Positions 8,662 to 16,925 of a stretch of 64,000 nt of DNA are shown piece by piece (the first letter of the stretch is position 1; each line of letters begins with the position of its first letter). A program made the translations under genes and the position numbers. Source of the DNA: Proteus cibi (GTDB lineage: Bacteria; Pseudomonadota; Gammaproteobacteria; Enterobacterales; Enterobacteriaceae); NCBI RefSeq assembly GCF_003144405.1, contig NZ_PENW01000007.1, forward strand, positions 1-64,000. The letters are read 5' to 3'. The notes below the pieces were generated by a model. The model was not told where the DNA came from and searched no databases. It worked only from the letters and a program-made list of their open reading frames with translations.

Positions 8662-10653
8662 TTACTTACCCGTTACTTTCAGCAGACCGCGATAATCAAC
8701 TGGCGCTACACCCGCATCAATACGCACTTTTGTGGTAACACCGTCTGAGGTAAAACCTTCAAGCTGATCAATATACGGCACATCAATCCCGTTTAAGTAC
8801 GCCACCTCAATGGTGTCGCTACCTTGACGTGAGGCCATATACCAATCTTTTGTACTCGCTTCATCTAAACGAGGTTCAGCAATAATTTCCGCTAAATCAC
8901 GGACTGGATTAATGATATTGGCATTAACATCTGCGCCTTTCACACTGCCTGATTTAACCACTTGGATAGCTTGTGTTTCCAGTGTGGTCGGTACCAACAT
9001 AAACGCAGGACGAATATTGAGTGTACGCTCACCTTCTTTTTGTTGACGCATAGCGGTTCGCCCGGTACTGATGGTTTCTACATCCATCCCGCCGGTGATC
9101 ATGTTTTTATGATCGGCACTAAATAGTGCTTTTTTATCGCTCATTTTTTCATTGTCGATAAGCACCGCATACACCAAATCACCGACAGTGGCTTTCGCTG
9201 CACGACCGAACTTCATTGGCACATCCGTCAGCATATTCATGTCATCATTGATGATGGCTTGACGGGTAATACTAAATAATTCACCGTAAGTCGCTAGCGC
9301 AATGGTTTCACCTTTATCGTTCAACGTAACGTATTTATACTCAGCACCTTCACGCACTTCACGTAATGAAGGGAATGCCCCCAACCCAACACGATGTGCG
9401 GTTTTAAAGTCACTGAGTTGCCCTTTTTTCGTCCATTTTTCAAAGGTTTCGTCATTTTCTTCCCAACCCAGTAAAATCGCTTTATTCGCGACATCCAGCA
9501 GGATATTACCGAAGTCAGACGTGCTGTGCGTAAATGCCATTCCAATCATTTGCATTGGATTATACGTAGCCACACCGATGCCACGCTCCGTCAGTGATGC
9601 GCGTGCTAACTCACGCAATGTCATGCTATTAAAGGCGTTATCTTTTTCATAATCTTGATAACCCGCACGCGCCATCACAGAGGCACGCACACTGTCACCC
9701 ACGATATTGCCGTTTCCAGCGTAAATATGCGCATTACCTTTATTTGATGGTTCAGGATTTTGTTGTTGTGCAACCGTGTTAAGTAATTGCTCACGCGCTT
9801 TCTCAATAGAACAGCTCGCATCCGCTAAACAAGTAATCATCAAATCATTGTGACGACCACCGAACATGGCAAATAAATCTTTAATCCCATTTAATCGCGC
9901 TTGTTCGTCAGCATAGGTGGCGCTAGGTTGTGGCTCCGGTGCTGGCACTGGAGTTGGATGAGGTTGTGTAGGACTCGTGGTGTTTTTAGGGGTAATTTGA
10001 TTTTTAATTGCACTTGGCATAGATGAAAATTCCTCAATTCGTTTAGATGTAAGACTTGCCATTGCTTTTACTGGCTCAATCACTTTATCGGCGAAACCGT
10101 GTTCAACACACTCGTCACCATCCAGCCATGTTTCCTGCTCTAACATGGCAGTAATTTCTTCTGTTGTTTTTCCTGTTTTAGCCACATAAGCAGGAATAAG
10201 TACGTTTTCTAACTTATCGAGCAAGTCAGCATATTCACGCATATCATTCGCATCCCCCCATGAAACGCCCCACGGTTTGTGGATCATCATCATGGCATTT
10301 TTCGGCATAATGACCGTATCCCCGACCATCGCAATGACTGATGCCATCGAAGCCGCTAATCCATCGATATAAACCGTGATTGTTGCCGAATGGTTTTTAA
10401 GTTGGTTATAAATGGCGATACCATCAAACACCTCACCACCAGGAGAGTGAATATGCAGATTGATATGACTGAGATTACCCAGCGAGAGTAAATCTTCCGT
10501 AAAGCGTCTTGCGCTAATTCCCCACCCACCGATTTCATCATAAATATAGATATCCGCAGTTTGGTCTTCTTTAGCCTGCATGCGAAACCAGCTTTTTTGA
10601 TTTGCTGGTCCCGACATTTTAGGCATCGTCATCGATTTCTTGTTGTTTAGCAT
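8662..10653 (-). CDS. ClpP-like prohead protease / major capsid protein fusion
   Basis: About 663 aa. Residues 25-230 form a ClpP/S49-like serine protease: IHSPGGEVFDG, nucleophile in YIDGLAASMASVIAM (Ser102), and His125 in MMMIHKPWGVSWGD. A Pro-rich linker (TSPTQPHPTPVPAPEPQPS) follows. The C-terminal 330 residues are an HK97-fold capsid subunit, with KFGRAAKATVGDLVYAVL and a typical C-terminal NGIDVPYIDQLEGF. Such fusions occur in some phages, where the protease releases and matures the capsid protein. The ATG at 10653 with AAAGGGG upstream is preferred over a TTG at 10689. The start overlaps the end of the portal gene. Confidence 0.88.
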   Translation of the reverse strand: MLNNKKSMTMPKMSGPANQKSWFRMQAKEDQTADIYIYDEIGGWGISARRFTEDLLSLGNLSHINLHIHSPGGEVFDGIAIYNQLKNHSATITVYIDGLAASMASVIAMVGDTVIMPKNAMMMIHKPWGVSWGDANDMREYADLLDKLENVLIPAYVAKTGKTTEEITAMLEQETWLDGDECVEHGFADKVIEPVKAMASLTSKRIEEFSSMPSAIKNQITPKNTTSPTQPHPTPVPAPEPQPSATYADEQARLNGIKDLFAMFGGRHNDLMITCLADASCSIEKAREQLLNTVAQQQNPEPSNKGNAHIYAGNGNIVGDSVRASVMARAGYQDYEKDNAFNSMTLRELARASLTERGIGVATYNPMQMIGMAFTHSTSDFGNILLDVANKAILLGWEENDETFEKWTKKGQLSDFKTAHRVGLGAFPSLREVREGAEYKYVTLNDKGETIALATYGELFSITRQAIINDDMNMLTDVPMKFGRAAKATVGDLVYAVLIDNEKMSDKKALFSADHKNMITGGMDVETISTGRTAMRQQKEGERTLNIRPAFMLVPTTLETQAIQVVKSGSVKGADVNANIINPVRDLAEIIAEPRLDEASTKDWYMASRQGSDTIEVAYLNGIDVPYIDQLEGFTSDGVTTKVRIDAGVAPVDYRGLLKVTGK

Positions 10654-12109
10654 CTTGTGCCCCTTTGTCATTAGCAGGATCAGTATCAAATACCAGTCCT
10701 AATCGTTTATTTTCGTCAATTTCGGTTTTACGACGACGCTTCACATCCGCAGGGTTGCCCCCTTTGGCACGTATCCAGTCGCTTTCTGTTGACGCACCAC
10801 CGCGTAATAAGGTTTTCCATGCCTCAGACTCTTTCTTCGGATCAATCCACGGCATCACAGGGCCACTGTAAACCGCATTAAACAGGGATTTAGCATCAAC
10901 ATCAGGAGGCACAGCAACCACACCACTGGCTATCGCCATTTTTAACCAATTGCGATACATCGGACGGCTAATGCCCGCCACAAAGGTGTCTTGAAAAATG
11001 TTATAGCCTTCAAATGACTCCACCAGCTCTTGTCGTTGAGCGCTATATGTGCCGTTATAGTCACGGGCGATACTGGAATAACTACCCCGACTGCCCGCAG
11101 AAACCGCACGTAATTGACCATTGCGAAAGGTTTGTAGATTAGGGTTGGGGCGGTCTGATTTGATCATGCCCACTTCTTCACCCGGCTTTAAACCGTCGTA
11201 AATCATGCCCGGCTGAATATCAATATTACGTTGCTCATCTTCGTCGTAGTCACCTTCAGGGAAAGAGCCGGCATCCCCTTTTTTGATGTACATCCCCAAT
11301 GAAGCTGCAATACGTGCGGAGGTCAATTCCGCATCTTCGTAATCTTTTAACGCACTTAAGCGCATTAAGATCCCCGAAAACAAACTGACACCCCGCGCTT
11401 GATGAAGCCGACGAGTGAACTTCAAGTGCAACATATTTTCAGCATCGATGGTTTTGATATCCCCCAAATTGGCACTGAATTGGGGGAGGTTTTTATATAC
11501 CTGATACCCTGTGGGTCGCCCCCACTCATTGAACTTAATGCCTTGGATAATCTTACTTTCTGGCATATTCATGTGAATAGGCACAAAGTCAGGCTCTAAG
11601 GCTTCGAGCCAAAAATAGATATTGGCTTGAGGATCTAACCCCTTGGCTTTACCTTTGACGAGCTGAGCAAAGACTTCACCATCACGTAGCCACGTTCTCA
11701 CCAATAAACGTTCTAATACAGGGCGACTAAATTGCCCTGTCACTTCGGGTAACACGGACCATTCCACCCAGGCTTGACGAATTTGCGACGCTAAATCCTC
11801 ATGGATTTGCCCAGCGCCATCTAAGGGCTGAGGCTCAACAATAATGCCTTTTGCCCCGACAATGCGCTCTTCCATCTTATCGAGAATGCCGATAGAGATA
11901 TCATGATTGTTATCTAGCCATCGCGCTTGCTCCCGTAATGATGTGCCACCAAATTGAGTCAGTTGGTTACCATTACGATTTTCACGTTTAGCGGGATGAG
12001 TACGAGTGGGTAAAACGGCTTCATAGGCTTTAATTTGTAAGCGAGAGCGGAGGCGCGAAGCTTGCCAGTTTGGGGCGAAATAACCAATGGCGCTGTCTAA
12101 TAATGTCAT
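10619..12109 (-). CDS. Portal protein, lambda gpB family
   Basis: 496 aa, a normal size for the lambda portal family. Hallmarks include LREQARWLDNNHDISIGILD near residue 60, LHLKFTRRLHQARGVSLF near residue 225, and the region GSYSSIARDYNGTYSAQRQE where portal proteins pack in the ring. It forms the DNA entry channel of the head and binds terminase. It overlaps the gpW-like gene upstream by four bases (ATGA) and the capsid fusion gene downstream. Confidence 0.93.
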   Translation of the reverse strand: MTLLDSAIGYFAPNWQASRLRSRLQIKAYEAVLPTRTHPAKRENRNGNQLTQFGGTSLREQARWLDNNHDISIGILDKMEERIVGAKGIIVEPQPLDGAGQIHEDLASQIRQAWVEWSVLPEVTGQFSRPVLERLLVRTWLRDGEVFAQLVKGKAKGLDPQANIYFWLEALEPDFVPIHMNMPESKIIQGIKFNEWGRPTGYQVYKNLPQFSANLGDIKTIDAENMLHLKFTRRLHQARGVSLFSGILMRLSALKDYEDAELTSARIAASLGMYIKKGDAGSFPEGDYDEDEQRNIDIQPGMIYDGLKPGEEVGMIKSDRPNPNLQTFRNGQLRAVSAGSRGSYSSIARDYNGTYSAQRQELVESFEGYNIFQDTFVAGISRPMYRNWLKMAIASGVVAVPPDVDAKSLFNAVYSGPVMPWIDPKKESEAWKTLLRGGASTESDWIRAKGGNPADVKRRRKTEIDENKRLGLVFDTDPANDKGAQDAKQQEIDDDA

Positions 12110-12321
12110 CTAAACCTCGCTAATTTATACATTGGATTACCTCGTTTTCGTGATATCAACGCCGATAAACGAGATTCCCAACGCTCACGACCTTTGATGA
12201 TCTCGTTGAGATTTTCCATTGTCATGGCTTGCCCATTAAAGGTGATGGATTTGCCTTTTAATACCGCCTCTTCCGCTAAACGGTATTGCTCAATCATGTG
12301 TTCAATTTCTTCTTTCGTCAT
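12106..12321 (-). CDS. Head completion/joining protein, lambda gpW family
   Basis: 71 aa: MTKEEIEHMIEQYRLAEEAV, then KSITFNGQAMTMENL and a basic C-terminus. This is the alpha-beta fold pattern of lambda gpW, which stabilises packaged heads and prepares for tail attachment. The ATG at 12321 has GGAGG upstream and overlaps the terminase stop (ATGA); a longer frame from 12354 would lie inside the terminase gene without a ribosome site. Confidence 0.85.
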   Translation of the reverse strand: MTKEEIEHMIEQYRLAEEAVLKGKSITFNGQAMTMENLNEIIKGRERWESRLSALISRKRGNPMYKLARFR

Positions 12322-14423
12322 ATCCAGCCTCCGCTGTTTGATACCGGTGCCCATGCTGATACGGCAGGCGTTTCCTGTTTTTGGGTTTCGGGTGAGGGTT
12401 TTATTTCAGGCTCTGTGGCGATATCGGCAATTGGCGGGGATGAGGAAAGCATTACATCAGGCAATCTCGCCCATTTAGGCGGTTTTTCCCAATTAATATT
12501 CTCGTACCCTTTTAATATCACCAAGGCATGAGCGTAAACCATCAGGTCAAATGCCTCATTAGCGCCTCGCCCCGGCTTTTCCCAATGCCCTTTTTCATCA
12601 CGCTCTTCATACGTCAACTCGTCATAGAACGATTCATCCAGCCAATCAGGGAAATGAATATAATTAGGTCCGACGGTATCGCGCGATAACGCAGAACTGA
12701 TCCGGTCTTTGAGTTGATCCGTTTGCAGTAAATAAAGAGGCACATCCCCTTTCGCTTGGGCACGCCGTTCAGAACGACTGGTGTTATCAGGGAATGATTT
12801 AGTAATTAACTTACTGCGTTTATGCCCGTCGCCCTTAAAGAGATAGACTTTACGGTGTAATCCCTCTTTTCGACAGCGACGCCAAAATTTATAAGCATTA
12901 TCAGTAACGCCATCTTCACCACCAGAGTCCACGCCCAACATCATGATTTCCATTTCATGATGAGGATAATGTTGCAATGGATAGGTTTTCTCTAATACAT
13001 CCGTGATTAATACTTGCCAATCCTCAGGATAAGAGCCCGGATCAATTCGACGGCATTCACCGTTGTTGTCATAACGTAGGGATTGGGTTATTTCAAAGCG
13101 GTCAATCACCCAGCGTTCGCCTTTTTCACCATAACCAACCACCTGAACCACAAAGCGTCGTTTTTTACCGCCCTGTACGTCAACTGTGGCAACCAAGAAC
13201 CGCACACCATCTGGTACGACTGACTCTTCCCAGTTTTCTACGCGATTAATCAGTTCATCACTCTGACGCTGTTCTTGTGCAACTTTCGGCAGATAAGGCA
13301 ACCCCCAGTCTGTATTAGTCACTGACTTTAATGTTTCTTCACTGCCGGTTAATTCGTATTCTTGCTCTGCACCTACAAACTTATTCACTAATTGAGCCCA
13401 TGTTTGATAAGCAGCTGCAGGTCCTTCCATCCAAAATGAGGCAAACCTTGAGTAGCGAGGATTTCCCGTTATTTTCCCTGTTTTATCAATTGACTGCCCC
13501 TCTATTAGCCATACGCCTTTATTGTTTAATATTCTTTTTTGGTCATGTTCTATCTTTGATAAACAGTGAGGACATTGAAGATAGGCGTTTTTACCTGCTT
13601 CAAAGGGATCGTCCGTTAATGAAAACCCAACCATGTTATCTTTTATAGGTTGAAAATATTCACCACAATGTGGGCAAGGCCAATACCAACGACGACGATC
13701 TCCTCGGTTATAAAGTGATAAAATCCCTGTTGTGGGTGGTGCCTCATGAGGCAATGTTCGACTCCACTTTGTATTTGTTATTTCACGACCAGGAGAGCTT
13801 TCCACCAGCGTCATGCCAGCAGACATAAAGGTGGTTGTCCGTTTTGATGCTAGTGAAAATGCATCACCTTCACCGTCAATGTTCTCAGGAAAGCGGTCAT
13901 AATCCGTTAAAGCAACAAAACGATAATCTGATGACGACATAATATTGACAGTTGGCCATCCTATTTTTAGGTAATTTCCCGCTCTAAATGTTTTATCGTG
14001 AACGTTATTATCGTTTGTGCGAGGACTTAACCGCTTTGATACCTCTTTACTTACTCTAAATGTTCTATCCAGCCGTTTTTTAGAGTGCTCTCTGGCTTTA
14101 TCCTCTGTCATTTGAATTAATAAAAAATCAGCAGGATCACAGACAATGGTGTAAACAATCCATCCATCAATTAATGCTAGGGATTTACCTGTCCGAGCTG
14201 GGCCTACAAAAATAACAGCATCATATCGCCTTGATGTTAAACAATTCATAGGCTCAATAATATAAGGTGTTAACGTATCATCCCATGGTAATGAACTACC
14301 ACCATCAAGAGGAACACGCATATATTTCTTAACAGCTTCGGCAACAGGTAATCTATTGGGTGGTTTTAATAGTGTGGATACATCACGCCGAATGGATGAA
14401 GCGGAAGCAAATCTTACTGTCAT
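12318..14423 (-). CDS. Terminase large subunit, lambda gpA family
   Basis: 701 aa, slightly longer than lambda gpA (641 aa). The ATPase has a Walker A motif GPARTGKS at residues 74-81. A zinc-binding insert shows CPHCGEYF and CPHCLSKI. The nuclease half contains VDSGGEDGVTDNAYKFWRR. With the small subunit it cuts cos and pumps DNA into the prohead. Its last bases carry an acidic/Pro-rich tail. It overlaps the small subunit gene by one base and the gpW-like gene by four. Confidence 0.94.
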   Translation of the reverse strand: MTVRFASASSIRRDVSTLLKPPNRLPVAEAVKKYMRVPLDGGSSLPWDDTLTPYIIEPMNCLTSRRYDAVIFVGPARTGKSLALIDGWIVYTIVCDPADFLLIQMTEDKAREHSKKRLDRTFRVSKEVSKRLSPRTNDNNVHDKTFRAGNYLKIGWPTVNIMSSSDYRFVALTDYDRFPENIDGEGDAFSLASKRTTTFMSAGMTLVESSPGREITNTKWSRTLPHEAPPTTGILSLYNRGDRRRWYWPCPHCGEYFQPIKDNMVGFSLTDDPFEAGKNAYLQCPHCLSKIEHDQKRILNNKGVWLIEGQSIDKTGKITGNPRYSRFASFWMEGPAAAYQTWAQLVNKFVGAEQEYELTGSEETLKSVTNTDWGLPYLPKVAQEQRQSDELINRVENWEESVVPDGVRFLVATVDVQGGKKRRFVVQVVGYGEKGERWVIDRFEITQSLRYDNNGECRRIDPGSYPEDWQVLITDVLEKTYPLQHYPHHEMEIMMLGVDSGGEDGVTDNAYKFWRRCRKEGLHRKVYLFKGDGHKRSKLITKSFPDNTSRSERRAQAKGDVPLYLLQTDQLKDRISSALSRDTVGPNYIHFPDWLDESFYDELTYEERDEKGHWEKPGRGANEAFDLMVYAHALVILKGYENINWEKPPKWARLPDVMLSSSPPIADIATEPEIKPSPETQKQETPAVSAWAPVSNSGGWI

Positions 14424-14923
14424 TATTCCTCCATCGCTTCTGCATTATTCACTTCACTTGATAGCAGCTCTCTCATTTCATCAATAACAATTTGAACCTG
14501 TACTAATTGTTCTGCACTCCATCCGTGATCTCGCTCTAACCTGTCTGGCCACGTTTCCAGAACCTGAGCAATAGCCTTGACAATAACCGCCATTTCTCGA
14601 TGAACTTCTGATGCTGGGATAAGTTGTTTTAATGTAGTTTCAAATTTAATTCTTTCATTTTCAGACTGATACCAATCTTTTCTATCTTTAGGAAACATAA
14701 GGTCAGGATCTTGAATCCCTTCCCCACCTTTACTGTCATCTGCAAAAATTATCGGCCCAACATCTCGCAATGCATAAACAGGGTTTCCTCTGACTGTATT
14801 AGCAATGGGAACATTAGCTTCTAATAATCTCTTTTTAACTGTGCCTCGGTTTAGCCCGAATGCCTCAGCAATCTTTGCAACACTCCAGTTATAGGCGTCT
14901 CCCAGATTGCTGACATTAGACAT
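14423..14923 (-). CDS. Terminase small subunit (DUF1441-type, Nu1 counterpart)
   Basis: 166 aa from the ATG at 14923, which follows GAGG; a GTG at 14929 overlaps that ribosome site. The N-terminal winged-helix/HTH reads YNWSVAKIAEAFGLNRGTVK followed by KRLLEANVP, and then GNPVYALRD, as in DUF1441 proteins. The C-terminal half is helical and acidic and presumably binds the large subunit. It should bind repeats in the cos region just upstream. Confidence 0.82.
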   Translation of the reverse strand: MSNVSNLGDAYNWSVAKIAEAFGLNRGTVKKRLLEANVPIANTVRGNPVYALRDVGPIIFADDSKGGEGIQDPDLMFPKDRKDWYQSENERIKFETTLKQLIPASEVHREMAVIVKAIAQVLETWPDRLERDHGWSAEQLVQVQIVIDEMRELLSSEVNNAEAMEE

Positions 14924-14926
14924 CGA

Positions 14927-15024
14927 CACCTCACTTGGTCAGGTGATTTTCTTGTTTTGTAATAAAAATCAATACGATAAATAGCATTGAGGTGACAACA
15001 ATTAAATAATATTGTCACCTCAAT
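14927..15024. repeat. Repeated GAGGTGA motifs including a 13-bp inverted repeat: candidate terminase-binding (cosB-like) region
   Basis: The arms 14986-14998 and 15012-15024 (ATTGAGGTGACAA and its complement) are perfect 13-bp inverted repeats separated by 13 AT-rich bases. Two further related motifs lie at 14927-14933 (CACCTCA) and 14939-14946 (TCAGGTGA). All lie between cosN and the small terminase gene, where lambda places its Nu1-binding R sites. The repeats are seen; the binding role is inferred. Confidence 0.55.
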
Positions 15025-15100
15025 ACTGTTTATATCTATATATATCAATCAATTATGAGACCTGTTGCTGACACCATGAAAATCAGAAAACTAGCCGTTT

Positions 15101-15119
15101 CCCGCGTGCGCGCCGCCCC
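15101..15119 (-). other. cosN cohesive-end site
   Basis: On the minus strand the sequence GGGGCGGCG-CGCA-CGCGGG matches lambda cosN (GGGGCGGCG-ACCT-CGCGGG) at all positions except the four central bases. It lies about 180 bases upstream of the small terminase start, as in lambda. By analogy the 12-base overhang would be GGGCGGCGCGCA (15107-15118). It is a GC-rich island in AT-rich DNA. Confidence 0.88.
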
Positions 15120-15149
15120 GTGGAGAGGGTACCCCGCTGGGAGTACCTT

Positions 15150-15177
15150 TTGACTTTATATTAAAGGCTACTATCAT
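15150..15177 (+). promoter_or_regulatory. Promoter of the opposite-strand moron
   Basis: TTGACT, a 16-base spacer and TATCAT stand 30 bases before the ATG of the plus-strand gene at 15207. This is the best sigma-70-like match in the cos-lysis interval, and it would allow expression from the otherwise silent prophage. Confidence 0.65.
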
Positions 15178-15206
15178 TTTCTCTTTATACTTAAAGGAGA
15201 ATTAAC

Positions 15207-15701
15207 ATGTTAAATATCCATAGTATTCATAAAATCAAAGATATTATCGAAAAAGGAATAATAGAATCACATAATATTGATACTGATAATCTTAGCGCTT
15301 TAACAAAACTAAAAATTGCTAGACGAGTAAACCAAATGCTCAGACTTTGTCTTTATATTGAATTATACAGAAGACAAAACGCCACTAATTTTGAACCATT
15401 ATTAGAAAGAAAGGCGTTATATCACGCAATGCATACTTTGTTTTCTATAGATCCAGTAAAATCACAACTGTATCAATTAAAAGATATCGTCATTCTATTT
15501 CATAGCGAAATTAAAAATCTTTCCCTTACTCGTGATGCCAAGGATTGTATTGAAAACTTGGATGAATCAGTGGAATATCAAACTTCAGTAACAAGGGGAT
15601 TTTGGGAAACCACCGCCATTGACAAAAGATACATGTCAGAATACTACTGGGATGAATTCCCTATCGAAGAAACTCATAGGCTTCTCGGCGAAATAATCTA
15701 A
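15207..15701 (+). CDS. Unknown prophage gene on the strand opposite to the late genes (candidate lysogenic conversion gene)
   Basis: 164 aa, not recognised. It is predominantly helical, with no signal peptide or membrane segment. Features seen are a charged N-terminus (IHKIKDIIEKGIIESHNI), RRVNQMLRLCLYIELYRR near residue 45 and an aromatic C-terminal region (YMSEYYWDEFPIEETHRLL). It has its own promoter, a strong AAGGAG ribosome site and a terminator. It is lower in GC than the neighbouring terminase genes. Lambda carries bor in the equivalent interval between Rz and cos, also on the strand opposite to the late genes; that analogy suggests expression in the lysogen, but the function is unknown. 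Confidence 0.8.
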   Translation: MLNIHSIHKIKDIIEKGIIESHNIDTDNLSALTKLKIARRVNQMLRLCLYIELYRRQNATNFEPLLERKALYHAMHTLFSIDPVKSQLYQLKDIVILFHSEIKNLSLTRDAKDCIENLDESVEYQTSVTRGFWETTAIDKRYMSEYYWDEFPIEETHRLLGEII

Positions 15702-15718
15702 CGCTATAAATTATGAAT

Positions 15719-15737
15719 AAGGTGAGAAACCTCACCT
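15719..15737. terminator. Bidirectional terminator between convergent genes
   Basis: AAGGTGA/TCACCTT forms a seven-base-pair stem with a six-base loop. It lies 17 bases after the plus-strand moron and immediately after the stop of the minus-strand gene at 15738. T-rich sequence follows on both strands, weakly. Confidence 0.6.
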
Positions 15738-16115
15738 TTACTTCTGACTACACCACGTTCTGTTATTTAACTCACTCACAGCTTGTGACCATGCTTGTTG
15801 CTGAGTTTCCATTACTCTTTTTAATTCAGTGATAGCAGCATCTTGTCGAGCAACTTGCATGCGTAAATCTGCCAACTCAGCCTTAGCGTCCTGCTCTAGC
15901 TTATTACTGACAAGCACACCATTGAACACAGCCGAATTAATAAGGGCATCTTTAATAAAAAACTCACCTGAGGATTGAATGAAGAAAGGTGGAATTGATT
16001 TAGGTTTCATACCTACATCTTGCATCAGTTGTTTAATGCGAGTGAGTTGTTCTTCTAACCTATCTAACTCAGTGGTATCTACTGAGACTTTTAATTGAAT
16101 AGTGTTATCTGACAT
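15738..16115 (-). CDS. Small coiled-coil phage protein resembling the DUF1983 segment of tail tip proteins
   Basis: About 125 aa from the ATG at 16115 (GGAG upstream). The N-terminal half has a heptad-like helix (ELDRLEEQLTRIKQLMQDVG). The middle, SSGEFFIKDALINSAVFNG, resembles the segment seen in the C-terminal part of lambda-type gpJ proteins (DUF1983). A second coiled coil follows. It lies between the lysis genes and cos, away from the tail operon. It could be a virion accessory or a detached tail-tip module; the resemblance is by eye only. Confidence 0.6.
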   Translation of the reverse strand: MSDNTIQLKVSVDTTELDRLEEQLTRIKQLMQDVGMKPKSIPPFFIQSSGEFFIKDALINSAVFNGVLVSNKLEQDAKAELADLRMQVARQDAAITELKRVMETQQQAWSQAVSELNNRTWCSQK

Positions 16116-16128
16116 ATCTATCTCCAAT

Positions 16129-16159
16129 AAAAAAGCCACCAGCTATTAACTGATGGCTA
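16129..16159 (-). terminator. Intrinsic terminator upstream of the 15738-16115 gene
   Basis: On the minus strand AGCCATCAG-TTAATAG-CTGGTGGCT (nine pairs including one G-T) is followed by six T. It would stop transcription coming from the lysis genes unless antitermination by Q is active. Confidence 0.75.
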
Positions 16160-16445
16160 TCTATATAAACTCTATCAACGCCACTCAATGAATGACGTTT
16201 GTAGATGATGTCTCTCCATCGTCACGCCCCTTCTTCTACCTACAGCTGACGTTGCTGATAATGACCGAAAATAGCTAAGGCGGTGGTATTCATTGTTTTT
16301 GACTCTCACTATGCGCTATCTGTCGAGAATAAAACAGGTCATGGCTAACATAGGAGACAACGACAACGCTACGTTTTCTTCTATTGGCACGAAATAAAAA
16401 TAGCAGTATGATTAATATGTATTTATTTTTGCTTAAATTCAGCCG

Positions 16446-16478
16446 CCCTGTGAAATCAAACTCACAGGGTTATTTTTA
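16446..16478 (+). terminator. Plus-strand intrinsic terminator 1 of 4
   Basis: Perfect eight-base-pair stem CCCTGTGA/TCACAGGG with loop AATCAAAC, then TTATTTTTA. No plus-strand coding gene lies upstream of it within 700 bases. Confidence 0.8.
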
Positions 16479-16593
16479 TATTACGCTGTTTATTTAGGTA
16501 GGAGATAGATAAGAATAATCAATCTGGTATATATATTTACCTAAGCTATACTAAGTAAACATCGCTATACTTTGATTGATATCTTGCTAGTTT

Positions 16594-16627
16594 GCCCTCG
16601 TACCCTACGTAGGGCTTTTTTTATTTC
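16594..16627 (+). terminator. Plus-strand intrinsic terminator 2 of 4
   Basis: GCCCT-CGTA-CCC-TACG-T-AGGGC forms a nine-base-pair stem with one bulged T, followed by seven T. It is a very strong terminator and faces away from the late operon. Confidence 0.82.
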
Positions 16628-16771
16628 TTTTTATAGCAAATCCTTAATTCTTTGACTAGTATCATTATTTAATATCTCGCCCATGTATATTCTGTATATG
16701 AAATTTGACTTTATCTATTCAGTCATTTGATTAGCCATTATTGTATATAAACTTTTTGCCTATTTTTATTT

Positions 16772-16803
16772 TGCGCTCCATTTCTATGTGAGCGCATTTT
16801 TAT
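16772..16803 (+). terminator. Plus-strand intrinsic terminator 3 of 4
   Basis: TGCGCTC/GAGCGCA stem of seven pairs with an 11-base loop, then TTTTTATT. TTGACT hexamers lie upstream at about 16647 and 16702. Confidence 0.8.
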
Positions 16804-16897
16804 TGAGGTAGCACAAAGACAATGGATAGTCTCCTCGTTATACTACCTCTACTCTTATAACAACAATCCTCTCCTCTAGTTCAATACCTTACTTTTC

Positions 16898-16925
16898 AGC
16901 CCATACCTCACATGGGCTTTTTTAA
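16898..16925 (+). terminator. Plus-strand intrinsic terminator 4 of 4
   Basis: AGCCCAT/ATGGGCT stem of seven pairs with loop ACCTCAC, then TTTTTTAATT. The T run overlaps the stop codon end of the Rz gene on the other strand. A GAGGTAG/CTACCTC inverted repeat lies about 65 bases upstream. Confidence 0.8.

Larger units (their letters stand above)
16160..16921. other. 760-base non-coding tract with four plus-strand terminators
   Basis: No credible protein-coding gene was found on either strand. The tract holds four strong hairpins each followed by a T run on the plus strand (listed separately), spaced roughly 120-180 bases apart. Several TATACT/TATAAT-like hexamers lie between them. The late operon crosses this tract on the minus strand. 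One reading is a set of short plus-strand RNAs; another is a barrier to antisense transcription. Confidence 0.6.

Noticed and set aside
16343-16399. 18-codon frame in the non-coding tract
   Set aside because: Weak ribosome site and too short to judge; no hydrophobic or family signature.
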